Source of the DNA: Dipteris shenzhenensis
Lineage: Eukaryota > Polypodiophyta > Polypodiopsida > Gleicheniales
Direction: 5' to 3' (one strand)
Length of the DNA: 64,000 nucleotides
Assembly: GCA_047967505.1 (NCBI GenBank)
Contig: CM106540.1
Positions 43,968 to 55,634 of the stretch are shown here, in pieces. The position numbers and the translations under genes are program-made. Each line of letters opens with the position of its first letter. Position 1 is the first letter of the stretch. The notes beneath the pieces were generated by a model that did no database searches, was not told the origin of the DNA, and saw only the letters and a list, made by a program, of their open reading frames with translations.

Positions 43968-44337
43968 TGTAGAAGTTAGTGGGATAGAATAGAAGCATCT
44001 TGGAAGAGGAGTGAGAACACAAGATGCAAACCAAAAGTGTTGTTCTCATTGATTGTGAGAGAGGTGACTTGCTCTTATAGAAATGGGGAGAGGGTGGCCT
44101 AGATCAAAGGCACCTTCCCTACATCAGTGGCAATCAGCCCCTACATCAGTGGGACTGGCCTAAATCAAAGGAACCTCCCATGTGGGAGCCTTTGTGCTTA
44201 CATCATCACTTAGGTCACACACTAGACACCTCATAGCACTAGGTGTGCTTCTACAAAACACACACACACACACATGTGACTCCCCTAGATGCACACATGC
44301 TTCATAGAGCAAGCCCTTGACCATACTTATCCCAACA
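43968..44337 (-). repeat. 3' LTR of the 44-50 kb element
   Basis: In element orientation it starts TGTTGGGATAAG and ends TAACTTCTACA. It contains a short CA microsatellite. Confidence 0.92.
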
Positions 44338-44670
44338 TACCCCTGCTCAAGGGTTTGCCTCTTGCAATGTCAAGAATTCATCTAGTCACATAGTTTCTCA
44401 TGTCATCTCATGGTGGTCACACATGGCCATCTCATGGTGGTCAAGGATAAATCTATGGCTAGGATCTCATGCTAGCAAAGGTGCCCACGGGTCAAGGTTT
44501 ACAAAAACTGGGATAGACCAAACACATATCACATGGCCTACATCAGTATGGTGACCAGAGGTGATTTACAAAAGACAAAACACATGACATTCTTTTTGGA
44601 GTACTACTCCAAGTTGAGAACCTCAAAATTTGACCAAGTGATGATAAACAAAAATTCAAAGACAAATTGC

Positions 44671-44970
44671 TCAAAAGGCAAAGTCCTTGTCTTCTACCAC
44701 AAAGTTTGATTGTGAATTTGTTGAAGTACTTTCCTCAATCAGATTTGCCTTGGCATTTTGTGTAAATGCTTGATCATCTTCAAGCTTTCCAGTGTCCAAA
44801 AGTGATGCCTCTTGTTGAAAATACTCACAAGAAATATGAGCATCATTCTTCATCTTGAAAACTTTGAGGAAGCCTTCTATGTTGATCTTGACATCCATAT
44901 ACATTTTGTCATTTTCCAAAGGGGTTGGCATGAAATTTAAATGTGAAGAGAGTAGATCTCCCAGCCCCAT
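44671..44970 (-). CDS. Unknown ORF, 99 codons
   Basis: From ATG 44970 (MGLGDLLSSHLNFMP) to a stop at 44671, the product is acidic and contains no family motif I know. It sits near the 3' LTR of the minus-strand element. It could be the second half of the ORF at 48627-48986, split by nested insertion, or a chance frame. No upstream promoter is apparent. Confidence 0.3.
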   Translation of the reverse strand: MGLGDLLSSHLNFMPTPLENDKMYMDVKINIEGFLKVFKMKNDAHISCEYFQQEASLLDTGKLEDDQAFTQNAKANLIEESTSTNSQSNFVVEDKDFAF

Positions 44971-44974
44971 GCCC

Positions 44975-46141
44975 TGCTCTTTGTAGGCGCCTTTTGCTGT
45001 GCCACATGCGGTCTCTGTCCTACCACCTGTGCGCCTCTTTTAGGGGCCTATTCTAGCCCATACACACACGCTTTGCTACGCCTCTTTTAGGCTATTGTGA
45101 TGCCCACATGGCAGCCCATGTGCTAGCAGCTCATGTGGCAGCCCCTTTAGCCCTTTCCCTATGAGGTGCTGCCCATGTAGTAGCCCCTTCTCAACCATGA
45201 GTCTCCTGCCCACATGATAGCCAAGATGTTGTCCATGTGGTTGGCCATTCCACCTATGGTTCACCCCCTCGATGCACTCCTCATTTGGGGGCTCACAAAT
45301 GGGGAGGTGACCATTCCAACATGCAGACCATCCTAGATGGAGGATAGGTTGAAACAGACCTTGAGAGGATGTGCTTGGAGGACTTCAGATGTTTGCCCAT
45401 CATGAGGAGGACAGTTGGAGGATGTTGGTACCTTGATTGCTTGAGTTAGAAGGCAGGTACATGACTGAAGGAGGTGGTGCCATCTGGTGCTACCAAAGAT
45501 GTAACCCTTGTGGAGCTGAACCCTAGGTGTGCCCTTCAAGCTGAGTAGTACCATCGGGATCAAAGGAAACTCAGACCCACTCCCAACTCCGGCATCTAGA
45601 GTGTCCTGACTTGTGTGCTCCATCTGTCTCCTCATGAGTCACATCAAGGATCTTAGAAGCATCCACCAGCTCCTCGTCATTGGAGATCTCACCAATCATG
45701 CTCAGTTTGGTTGTCCCTATATCTCGCATTTTGCATACTTCCCTGTGCTCAACATTCCATTTCTCGCCACACTTCAAGCATTGATTTGCCCTCTTCCTGC
45801 TATTGATCTTTCCATTAGTCTCCAGGACGGTGATGAGAGTCGACCTCCACAGTTCTAGGGAGGGCACATGACTCTTGGACTCTCCACACAGTCAGGGACA
45901 GGAGGCTTACGTGTTGCTAGTGACCACGAGGAGAAGCGGTGTCATGAGACGGTCTATCTGATGCTAGAAGGGAAGGGAGAATGGAAGAGACTATATAAAT
46001 CCAAGTGCTCCACTCTTGTAGTACTTTTGATGTCACATCTAATCCTATCTTCTATCTTCCTTCCTTCTCCTACACTCTCTCTCCCCCCCCTTATGCCCTT
46101 TCAACCCCTTTCTCTAATCTACCCCTATCCCCTTTTCTACA
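44975..46141. mobile_element. Mosaic of LTR and Gypsy debris
   Basis: At 45295 leftward, the minus strand reads an LTR start TGTTGGAATGGTCACCTCCC like that of the gag-only Copia. Yet 45320-45500 on the plus strand resembles the internal end of that same Copia (18080-18250; GGTTGAAACAGACC shared), so the junction is inverted. At 45867-45571 a minus frame has CLKCGEKWNVEHREVC, a Gypsy-type zinc knuckle. From about 45910 to 46141 a plus-strand LTR 3' end runs with TATATAAAT at 45992 and ends TTCTACA. Confidence 0.6.
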
Positions 46142-46142
46142 T

Positions 46143-46154
46143 TGGTATCAGAGC
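46143..46154 (+). promoter_or_regulatory. Primer-binding site of nested plus-strand Gypsy
   Basis: TGGTATCAGAGC occurs one base after TTCTACA, the likely LTR end; it matches the initiator tRNA-Met type. Confidence 0.85.
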
Positions 46155-47055
46155 TCCTCTCTCTGGCACCATTTGCTTTCTATTTCCTTTCACCCTTCTT
46201 CCTGCCTTATAGTTGCACGAGCAATGCAAGGCCAATGACACCAACAAATTCACAGTCTAACAAATGCAAGGGTAGCGACAAACCAACTACCATGTCCTCA
46301 CGATCAAATCAGCTGATCGAACTAGTTGTCTATGCACTATGACGAGCCAGCTGCCCATCTCATCACTACCCATACAACGAACCAGCACTGCTTGAACTAG
46401 CACAAGCCCATCGTACGAGATCCACAGCGAGGCCCATAGTGTGTGAGCTTGAGGTTGTAACGCTTTGCACAGACACCGAATCAGCTAGTTCACAACGATT
46501 TCCACAGGCGCGGACTCCCCCCACAGGCTACCCGCGCATTGTCGTGATACCGGCTGCTCTGCTTTACTGTGTTGCGTCGGACCTTGGGCAAGGTCTCTAC
46601 TTGGTTGTCTAGTTTGTTTAGCCGGGGTTGGTTAGGTGGGGGTTAGATTTTGATCAGATTGGTTGGTTAAGTTACTGGTTGGGGATAGGTACTGTCTTCG
46701 TAGCCCTAAGGGAGTGTATTGGTGACCTAAAACCTGCCAAAAAAACATTAAAACAAAACCAAAAATCAAACTTTAAAGAAAGAAAGCCCTTCTCAAGCTC
46801 TTTTGAGGGCTTTTCACAGCCCCGTTCAGGCTCATTTGGGCTCCATTTTGACCTCTCTCGAGCTTCCACATCGACATTTCCAGTGTGTTGCACACACAAT
46901 TACAGCAGTCTTCACTCCTATTTATTTCACTGAGCTGCTTCCTTTCTTTGCACTATGGTCATACTTGCTTGTGGGGCAGCCTTGTCTATCAGATTGGGAC
47001 TTTTTTGCATGAAGCTAGCTACATTCAGGCTTCTCGCCTCTCATGCCAATTCACC

Positions 47056-48650
47056 ATGGCACCCAAGCATGCCCCTTATGTTGAGGGATCACTACATGAC
47101 ATTGATGAGGCTGCTCAGCATCACCATGAGCCTTCCGCAATGGGTGCATCCACTAGTGGTACATATGTTCCTACTCTCAACCTCTCTCACCTACATCTTG
47201 AGATGCACATGCAACATCAGCTTGGTCAGCAGATCTCTCAATAGATTGGTTAGCAGCAGCTACTGCACATGCATTAGTGGACAAAGGCAAGCAGTCTATA
47301 CCCCACCATAGAGATTAGTTGAACAGCTAGGATGCATTCTCCACTCCACACAGAGGTAGATGCTCGGTGCACAGCAGGATGTTAGCCCTTCATCTCGTTT
47401 CAGTTTGAGCAGCCTGCTCCCCAATATGGGGATTATCGTGTTGTTGAGGGCACATTCTCTACGCCCCTGATCCTTTTGCAGGACTTGAGGCCACCTACAC
47501 CTTTACAAATGGAGCCATCTCTCTTGGGCTGACCCACTACTAGTGTGCATTCAATGAGTGCTCCTATGAGCACCTTTTGCCCTTCACCACACCATCTAGC
47601 TACCTAAAGTTGTCTTGGGTTCACAGGGCAGTCCACAACAATGAGAGTGAGGTCAATCCTCCTCTCAACCTTTTGGTATGCAATCCTTACATCTAGATAC
47701 ATTTGATAGAACTTGTTTGCTTTGCTAATGAGTACTTACAGGCATACACAACCCATGCATCAGATGGATGGCTCTACATTTCATCGAAGTGTTGCCTATG
47801 GACAGCAGCCCGAGAATGATGATATGCTATTTGAGGCATTACGCTCTCACAGTGCCTTACCTGTGGCCATTTGTGAGGAGACACCATTCCATCATTACGT
47901 GAACCTTAAGTGTGATGATGCCCGTGCATTTCGGAGTGGCCAAAGGCTGTCAAGTATGCACAAGTTCAAGGGTGACACATACACTCACAATGAGCTCAAA
48001 GCATGGATCACGAAGTTGGAATACTCTATCCAAGCATGATGAGAAGCACATTTTGTCTGTGCTCACACTTAGTGGCAGTACATGAGGGACTCTCCACAAG
48101 GGCCAACCACTTATTCCCACTACATTTGTATCCTTGTTGTTGATACTAGAGCAGTACTTGGCCAAACTTTATGCACTATCTCAGCTGTAACGAACACAGT
48201 CCAAGAGTATTTACAAAAATTCTAGAGACTTTCCCTTTTCGTGCATGAAATTTTAGAGAAGGGAAAGTTGTTGCGTTTATTCATGGCTTGCTCCCAGCCC
48301 TGGCCTCTGATGTGAGGGCTCATGACCCTCAAACCATGTAGCAAGCTGCCAAGTTCGTGGAGGTATTCGAGCCCAAGTATGCCTACAGGTACAAGAATGC
48401 TACAGGCAGCCCACATGGGACTACATTTTAGCATGACAAGAAACCCCAGATGCTTGAATGGCCTGACCAGAAGGTTGTACAAAAGGCTGTAGTAGCCTCA
48501 GTTCCCAAGGTTTCCTACAATATCGGGCAGCAAAATGCCATATTCAAAGCCTTATATGCATTCCAATGGGAAACTAGGAGGAAAGCCCCATGCTGTAGCA
48601 GAAAATTCAGACATAAAATAGCATACTCAGTTTTTCAATGATAGCACCAA
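47056..48650 (+). pseudogene. Gypsy gag relic
   Basis: An ATG at 47056 (MAPKHAPYVEGSLHDIDE) opens a gag N-terminus 900 bp after the primer site. Further pieces are YVNLKCDDARAF, FKGDTYTHNELKAWITKLEYSI (47965-48035), and, in another frame, RDFPFSCMKF then KGKVVAFIHGLLPALASDVRAHDP and AAKFVEVFE (48255-48375), the usual retrotransposon-gag pattern. The knuckle and pol are missing and the frame is broken repeatedly. It is nested in the minus-strand LTR element. Confidence 0.7.
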
Positions 48651-48986
48651 GAATATCTCATTATCAAGAATGTTGTGTTTGAGAAGTACAAAACATTTCC
48701 AAAAGGAAATATACTTTGAAACATAGTCATCACCATTTGCATCCATTTGTTCACCACTATGAGTGATCATAGATTTCATGATTGTAGAGGAGAATTCAAT
48801 AAAGTTTGTCTCACAATACGCATACCATACTTGCTCATCTCCATATATGTTGGCATGTATGTTCACACCTTGTCCTGAGCACTTCAATTTGTCTTTGTTG
48901 TTGATGAAGGTCTTCATGAGATTTTTGAAATATTCATGCTTCATATTGGGCATTTGATCAAATTGTGATTCATAAGAGAATGCCAT
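48627..48986 (-). CDS. Unknown ORF, 119 codons, in LTR element
   Basis: From ATG 48986 (MAFSYESQFDQMPNMKHEYF) to a stop at 48627. The product has mixed composition like a real protein: KLKCSGQGVNIHANIYGDEQ, VWYAYCETNFIEFSSTIMKS. It does not match gag, protease or envelope types I know. It is the first ORF after a 750-bp leader in the minus-strand element, i.e. the place of gag. It may be a gag too diverged to recognise, a captured gene, or an unrelated remnant. Confidence 0.4.
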   Translation of the reverse strand: MAFSYESQFDQMPNMKHEYFKNLMKTFINNKDKLKCSGQGVNIHANIYGDEQVWYAYCETNFIEFSSTIMKSMITHSGEQMDANGDDYVSKYISFWKCFVLLKHNILDNEIFLVLSLKN

Positions 48987-49735
48987 TTGAGTAGTTCTTA
49001 CCTTTAAATAAGGTAGTGTCTATACTCTTACAAGTGGCTATGTATCATCATAAAACTCTCATAATCCTTTGAAAAATAATTCCCAAATGATGTTTATACT
49101 CAACCAAAGTTATGATCAACTAAAAAACTCAGTAAATGAGCAGTAAGACTAAAACCCCCATCACACAGTTGACTGGTCAACCATAATCATCAAAAATCAG
49201 TCAAAAATCTTCAACCATCAAACTGAAAATTTGGAGCCCAAGATTTGCATAGCTCATAGCAGATTTCAAGGGGCTTTCAGTGCAGAATAAAAGCTTACAT
49301 ATCAACTTGAATCCACAACAGAAGAATCGCACAATTGTTCGTCATGTTGTCATAGAGAAGCCCTTCAATTTTGACTATTTGTAATCAAATTTCAGCAAAA
49401 GATTTGTCATAACGTCGCCCACCCATGGTTAGAAGGGATTAACGTAAGAACGAGATTGGGTGGAATTAGACTAACAATCGGCGCACACAGTTCGGGTCGA
49501 CACAGGCGACAAGGATCAAAACTTGAAGAATGCTCTAAGCCAGACGTGCGCCCCAGAGTGTAGAAGCTTCATTACAAAGGATTATGGAAATGGTGGACTG
49601 TACTCAGAGAACAAGCTCTCACGAATTTGGGGAAGAAGAGGGGAAGAAATGGAGATGATGAAGAAACTTGAAAAAGTCTAAGAATTCATCCTAGGGAGCA
49701 TCTAATGCTAGGCTAAGCTAGATCTAGAACCTAAA

Positions 49736-49747
49736 GCTCTGATGCCA
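49736..49747 (-). promoter_or_regulatory. Primer-binding site (variant)
   Basis: The minus strand reads TGGCATCAGAGC two bases inside the 5' LTR; it has one change from the initiator tRNA-Met site. Confidence 0.8.
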
Positions 49748-49749
49748 AA

Positions 49750-50058
49750 TGTAGAAGTTAGTGGGATAGAATAGATGCATCTTGGAAGAGGAGTGAGAAC
49801 ACAAGATGCAAACCAAAAGTGTTGTTCTCATTGATTGTGAGAGAGGTGACTCTCTCTTATAGAAATGGGGAGAGGGTGGCCTAGATAAAAGGCACACCCT
49901 CTCTAGATAAAAGGCACCTTCCCTACATCATTGGCAATTAGCCCCTACATCAGGGGGACTAGCGTAAATCAAAGGAACCTCCCATGTGGGGGCCTTTGTG
50001 CTTACATCATCACTTAGGTCACACACTAGACACCTCATAGCACTAGGTGTGCTTCTAC

Positions 50059-50101
<43 letters not shown>

Positions 50102-50161
50102 GACTCCCCTAGATGCATACATGCACCATAGAGCAAGCCCTTGACCATACTTATCCCAACA
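49750..50161 (-). repeat. 5' LTR of the 44-50 kb element
   Basis: It pairs with 43968-44337. It is longer because of a (CA)n expansion at 50060-50099 and a short duplication of AGATAAAAGGCAC near 49880-49918. Confidence 0.92.
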
Positions 50162-51290
50162 CATACAAGTAGACTAGTCCATCAATTACGTTTCTTGAAG
50201 GTAAGTAATCATCCCAAGTAGACCGTACAACACACATAGATTGCAGCCAAGCAAAATGTCCAATATTCAGCTTGGAGGGAATTATATGGGAGTTGATGCT
50301 CCTAAATTGGCTCCGGTTGCCATTCTTTGTATGCCCTCTCATAATAAAAGTTCCAGTGCCTTTGATATTCGGTGTCCCTTTGGTTTTTGTTGTTAAGTGT
50401 GCACCCGCATGCACTTGAAAGCTAGGCAGGCACTAAGAGCACTTACTAGAGGGGCCAAGTTGAGCTGGGAGGTTCGAACTCCGATTGACGATCTTCTTTG
50501 ATGATTGGGAACAACATGTTTAATTGTTTGAGTTAGGGATAGTCAATTTCCCCTTGTTGGTTGGTACCACAACGTTATTTTGGGAGAAGCATGGAGGAAT
50601 GTCATGGGCTAGGAGTTGGGAATTTATCTAAGTGTGGGCCCTTCGCATGGTACATGCCCTCTTCTTAATTCACTCTGGCACACTAAATGAAAAGACACAA
50701 CAACATGCAAATGATCTAATAAAACATTATGCTCAATACTCGACATTTGACATGAGGGTCCACACACCACACAGTGTTAAGTCTTGCCGCTTTCCAAGCG
50801 CTTCCCTCTTGCTTATTGTGCCAAGCGACGTTACGGGCCTTCATCACCTTATCTAGTAGTGCTGAATCCAAGAGCGACCCTACTCTTTCAAGGGATATCC
50901 CACGAGCTTTGTTTCTCCTGTGATTTTCCACCATCTCCATGAGAGCAGTCTACCAAACTTTGCATCCTGTTGAAGTCGCCTACCAACAAGCCTTTGGCAC
51001 CTTCAACCACAGGCCCATAACCCCGCTCTTCCACTAACATCTTTTGGCATGTAGATCAAAATTGCTAGCAGTTGAGTATCATCTTGCATGATCATAGTGC
51101 CCTTGTTTATTGGCAGATACTAGCTTGGGCTGGAGGCTATATCAGACGACCAATGCTGTACCACCATGACCTCTTATCAGACAACTTGTAAAGACATCAT
51201 ACCCTTTCACTTGGAGAAGTGCCTTATCTTCATCACTTAGTTTTACTTCTTGCAACTAGTATGCAATCTACGCAATGCTGTGGATGAGAT
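50162..51290 (-). pseudogene. LINE endonuclease relic
   Basis: Minus-strand frames from about 51275 read LQEVKLSDEDKALLQVKGYDVF, RGHGGTALVV, then LLAILIYMPKDV (about 51060), KGLLVGDFNRMQSLVD (about 50990-50945) and AARLNTVWC (about 50780). This is the order of an apurinic-type LINE endonuclease (QExK, GG.A, GDFN, RLD). Stops and shifts are frequent. It is probably the upstream half of the LINE whose pre-RT region is at 43.4-43.97 kb. Confidence 0.7.
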
Positions 51291-52600
51291 ACTTCGAAGG
51301 TAGGAGTTTGGTTCAAGACACATTCTTCCCATAAGCAAAACCATGTGCTGGGATGTAGAATGCAACATCTTACCAAGCATAGAGTGCGGTACTTAACTGC
51401 TCAGAGCTATTGCGTCTTTCCAACAATTTGACTATAGAGCTAGGCTTCTCCATATAACACAACTTTCAATCAGTTGTCGACATTTACATTGGTGATTGCT
51501 TCAAGCATTGCATCCATCCTCATCCTTGTTTTTTGCATTGATCAAGCTTGATTCAACCTCTTCAGCTACTGCTGGAGTTGTTGCTTTTGCAGATTGTGAG
51601 CTCATGCTTGCTCACTTCAACTTTGCTTTATAATCAGAGGTTTGCAATTGCTGCACTTCAATCTCCTTTTAAAATTTCTTGCTCCAACTATCATGGTGAT
51701 CATCACCTAGACCACAGTCTAAGGCTCCCCTTCATCACTTTTCCACCACTTGTTCATGACATGAGTAATCCATTGACATTCTCTCTTCCTCGAATCTCAA
51801 AAATATTTGCACTGCACTAGCAGTACGATCACCTTCTTCCTTCAGCACATGCCTCGGCTCAAATCTTATGCTGATCTGACTTCAAGAACTTAGGTATGCT
51901 ACACTTTAGCACCTCCAAATTAATTCTCCAACAATGACGACGATGACTACCACACCCTCTAGCTTCGGTACCTTCTTTCCATTCATTACCTTGTCGACAT
52001 CTGTGTGTGAGCTTTCCTTTTTGGCCTCTGGACACTTGCGTACCCTTCTAGCTTGAGTATGTTCCCTCTTAGATCCCCTTTGACCCCGAACTCTTAATCT
52101 TCTCCTTGCAACAACTTCTCCTTTGGTTCTTCTTTTACGACTCATCTTTGCCACTCTTTAGCTCTTTATAGGCTCTTTAGTGCAGGTTGACTCAGTTTTG
52201 GTCGATGCCTCGAGCTCCCACCCTTTGTTCTACTCTCTGTGAGGTTTCTTTGGGCATCCTCTTTTGGCCATAGCTTTATTTGGGCAGCCGTGCTTTGTTT
52301 AGATCACTTCTTTGCCCATGTTAGTTGTTGCTTGGCTAACAATGAAGTTAGCTGTGCACCACCATTAATCTATTGTGAGAACTTCTCATCGATCCTAGTA
52401 CCTATGGCTCTCCTAAGCTGTTACCATTGTGGCAACAAGAAGGGCCTATCATTGTGTTTGTGGAGTAGCGGCAAAGCTCCGCTTGCAATATCTTGAGCTT
52501 GAAAGATGGTTTGATGAATCTCATGGGATGAATATAGCCAAAATCCTCTTTAGAAAAGATCTGGTCATACTTGCAAAATCATGATCTAGAGAGAGAGAGG
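51291..52600. other. No gene recognised
   Basis: Frames up to about 90 codons exist on both strands but show no domain. The basic minus-strand frame at 51906-52154 is Arg/Lys-rich, without known motif. Confidence 0.45.
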
Positions 52601-53003
52601 TTTAAATCTACACTTTTGCATAAGAGACAGAAGTCCTTACACTTTTGTGTAAGAGGTCCCTGAAGAAAGAGGGAGTCCTTACACTTTTGTGTAGGAGGTC
52701 TTTGAAGAAAGAAAAGTCCTTACACTTTTTTGTAAGACGTCTTTGTAGAGAGAGAAGTCCTTACACTTTTGTATAAGAGGTTTGAAGAGAGAAAAGTCCT
52801 TACACTTTGCGTAAGAGGTCTTTGTAGAGAAAGAAGCCCTAACACTTTTGGTAAGAGGTCTTTGTAGAGAGAAAATTCCTTACATTTTTTTGTAAGAGAT
52901 CATGGTAGAGAGAGAAGTCCTTACACTTTTGTGTAGAAAGTCCTTACAAGAGAGAAACCCTTACAAAGAGAGAGAAAGTACTTACACTTTTGCATAAGGA
53001 TGG
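52601..53003. repeat. Hairpin minisatellite, ~41-bp unit
   Basis: About nine imperfect copies of AGTCCTTACACTTTTGTGTA with AGAGGTCTTTGTAGAGAGA. Each contains the perfect stem CTTACAC-TTTT-GTGTAAG, though some copies are mutated. The array ends about 90 bases before a Copia LTR. Confidence 0.9.
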
Positions 53004-53095
53004 AAACTTTGGAAAATGTATAAATATCTCTTAATGTAAAGAATCTCCCACACTTTGGGGTTCAGTAAATTCTTTTGAGAATTCCATACACCACA

Positions 53096-53329
53096 TGTTG
53101 AGAGACCACGCTCAACATCATGTGATTACACGTGCATAGCAATAACACATATAGAGTCTATAAAGAAAAGGGTTAGATGCCCTAACCTTAGCTAACCCTA
53201 AATGGGTTTGTATATATTCTACATTTTCAACTAAATCTAGTGTACAGTTAGTCATTTGTGGTGTGCTCTCTAGCTGTGCCCTCTCTCCTCATCTCCACTC
53301 TTCTCCTCTCCCCTCTTCATATTTTGTCA
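53096..53329 (+). repeat. Copia 5' LTR
   Basis: A 234-bp segment begins TGTTGAG, with its inverse CTCAACA 15 bases later, and ends TTTTGTCA before the primer site. A TATATATT box lies at 53211. It resembles the solo LTR at 976-1184. Confidence 0.8.
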
Positions 53330-53341
53330 TGGTATCAGAGC
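53330..53341 (+). promoter_or_regulatory. Primer-binding site, initiator-Met tRNA
   Basis: TGGTATCAGAGC directly after LTR end GTCA. Confidence 0.95.
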
Positions 53342-55634
53342 ATCCTTGCCTTTCGTTGAGGCACTGCAATCCGTATGAGAGAGTGTGATTGATTGAGAGA
53401 TTGAGCTTCATGCTTTCATTCCGTTGATGAAAGATTTTCATTCATTTGAGAGATTTCCATCCATTGAACTCCATTTCAAGAGTTCTTTGAGAGATTGAGT
53501 GTGAGAGATACAGAGTAACACTTCACTAAATTTGTGAGAAAGCCATATTTTTTCTTTGCCTTGTGAGATTTCATACACCGAGAAAGAGAGATGTTGCATT
53601 GTGAGAGAAAGAGAGCTTTTAAATCTCTGATTTATAAGGAAAGAGAGACTATTCTCTATTATTCTTGAGAGTTCTTGAGAGATCCAAAGTCTGGCACTAA
53701 GGCACTAAGAACATAGCTTCATCAACAAGCAAAGCCCACCATCTTCAAGCTCAATGAACCCTCCAACTATGTTGCAAACTATGCCACTCCTGCACTCGGC
53801 CTAACCTTCAAGCAATGACAAGCCATCCAAGGCAAGGTAGCTCAATGGGCTCCATCGAATTGCAGACAAGGAGTAGCCGACACAGCGCCAAGCTTTATTA
53901 TCGACCACCCAGAATGCTCACGGCAACCAACCAACCTCTATCATGACTGGCTACCTCATCAAGTCACAATCGAGGCATCAACGGCCATCACCAGTCAGAA
54001 TATTGGTGGGCAGTGGCGGCACCATCGATCCACGACTGGCTAGCGAGCTCCTCCTCTAGCTCGCTCATCATCCTCTAAGCACCAGCTCCTACATACAAGC
54101 ATACAACTACCAAAGTGACTGGCTCATAGCCTTCTGCTCCTGGCTCACAGCAACTAGATGGAAGACACACCTCTCCACACAGACCTAGAGACTCATACTC
54201 AGCACCAGCTCCATAGGTGACTTTAGCGACTCAAGCTCTTGCATCTCCAATGCAGCAACGTTTCCAACAATGAGTTCATGACATGCTTCTCAAAGCTCGT
54301 TTGGCTCTACGGTCGACCAACAGCTAGCCAGCACCCATGCAACGCTCAAACTATTCTCTTTGGCTCCAACGACCATGAGCTCTAAGCTATCAGCACACCA
54401 TCGCCATACAATCTCCTAGTTTGCAGGCTTCCTCACTCTAGCCCATGAGCAAGGCGTATGAGCCCCCCCAGCAACTCGTGACATGACTAGCCAGCCTACA
54501 ATCTCTAAGCTCTATGTGGCCTCCTTAAAAAAATGACTCGGCCTAGCTCCAGCCTCGTGTCTACTCTGCAAGGCCTCATGACTTCGTCTCGTGATAGAAG
54601 CTACAGAATCTCCATCGTCTTCTTTCTTCGTCCAAGGTTCTCAGAACTTGGAATTTAACACGTGTCAAGATAGACTGGAACTAGGGTCAAGTTCTGCCTA
54701 CCTTGAGTTAAGCGTTTTGGTCAAGCTGCATTTAGCCATGTGGCACCTTTGCCACATCAGTAGAGCTTGCCCAATCTGCCATGTAGGCAGACCCCTCAGT
54801 GACACATGGACCTCTATCTGCCACTTCATCCCAAGGTCACCACACCTAAGGGCTTGCAACCACGTGGCACCTAATCTACCATGTCATTAGGGTCAACTTA
54901 TCCTCCACATCAGCATCCACATGGCAGTCGCCTGCCACATTAGCCTCACTTACCACATCAACAGTCTAGCTGTCAGTGCCACATCACCAACCACGTCACC
55001 AAAGCCACATCAGCATTCACATCAACAAAGCCACATCAACATTGACCAATCAAACCCTAGTTAGGTCATCTTGACTTTGGCTAGGTCAACTTGTCCCTTG
55101 TCCATGGTTGGGTCAAGATGACCTTGGGTTAAGTAGGTCAGTGCCACCTCAGCACTACCATGTGGGAGTCCCCTGTTAGGCACAGTTACCTCATCTAAGC
55201 CATGCCCGAAATTCTCGACTAGTTCCTACGCGGAGTCCCTACACTCACATATGGTTTCACATCATCACATTACCTGAAACCTGATGTTCATCAGTTCAGT
55301 GAGCACAGACTTCAGAGTGTTCAAAGGCATTGAATGATTGATCTGAATGATTGATCAGTGGTGGTGGGTAGATAGCACATGATTTGATTTCACACACACA
55401 TGCCATCATTGTAAAGCCTATTTGGCTATTTCACGACATTCTGCACCTTATTCTAGCCTTGTAAATCCTCTTGGCTATTTTTGACATCATTTGCCACAAG
55501 CCTTTTAATTTAGATCAGATTATATATTGTAGTTCTACCCTCACCGATAGTTTAGATTTCATTTGCCACAGTCAGTGTTTTGCAGTTGATTTAGACAGTG
55601 ATTTTCATGACACTTTGAGTACATTTCTTGCACC

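Larger units (their letters stand above)
43968..50161 (-). mobile_element. LTR element with intact ends, unknown ORF and nested insertions
   Basis: LTRs at 43968-44337 and 49750-50161 flank the element, with identical 5-bp repeats CATAC at 43963-43967 and 50162-50166. The primer site (49736-49747) places the 5' end on the right, so it is minus-strand. No RT, integrase or RNase H of its own is recognised. It has two short ORFs of unknown type (48986-48627 and 44970-44671). Between them, about 44975-48620, lie plus-strand Gypsy gag sequence and other debris that look inserted later. It may be a non-autonomous element. Confidence 0.88.
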
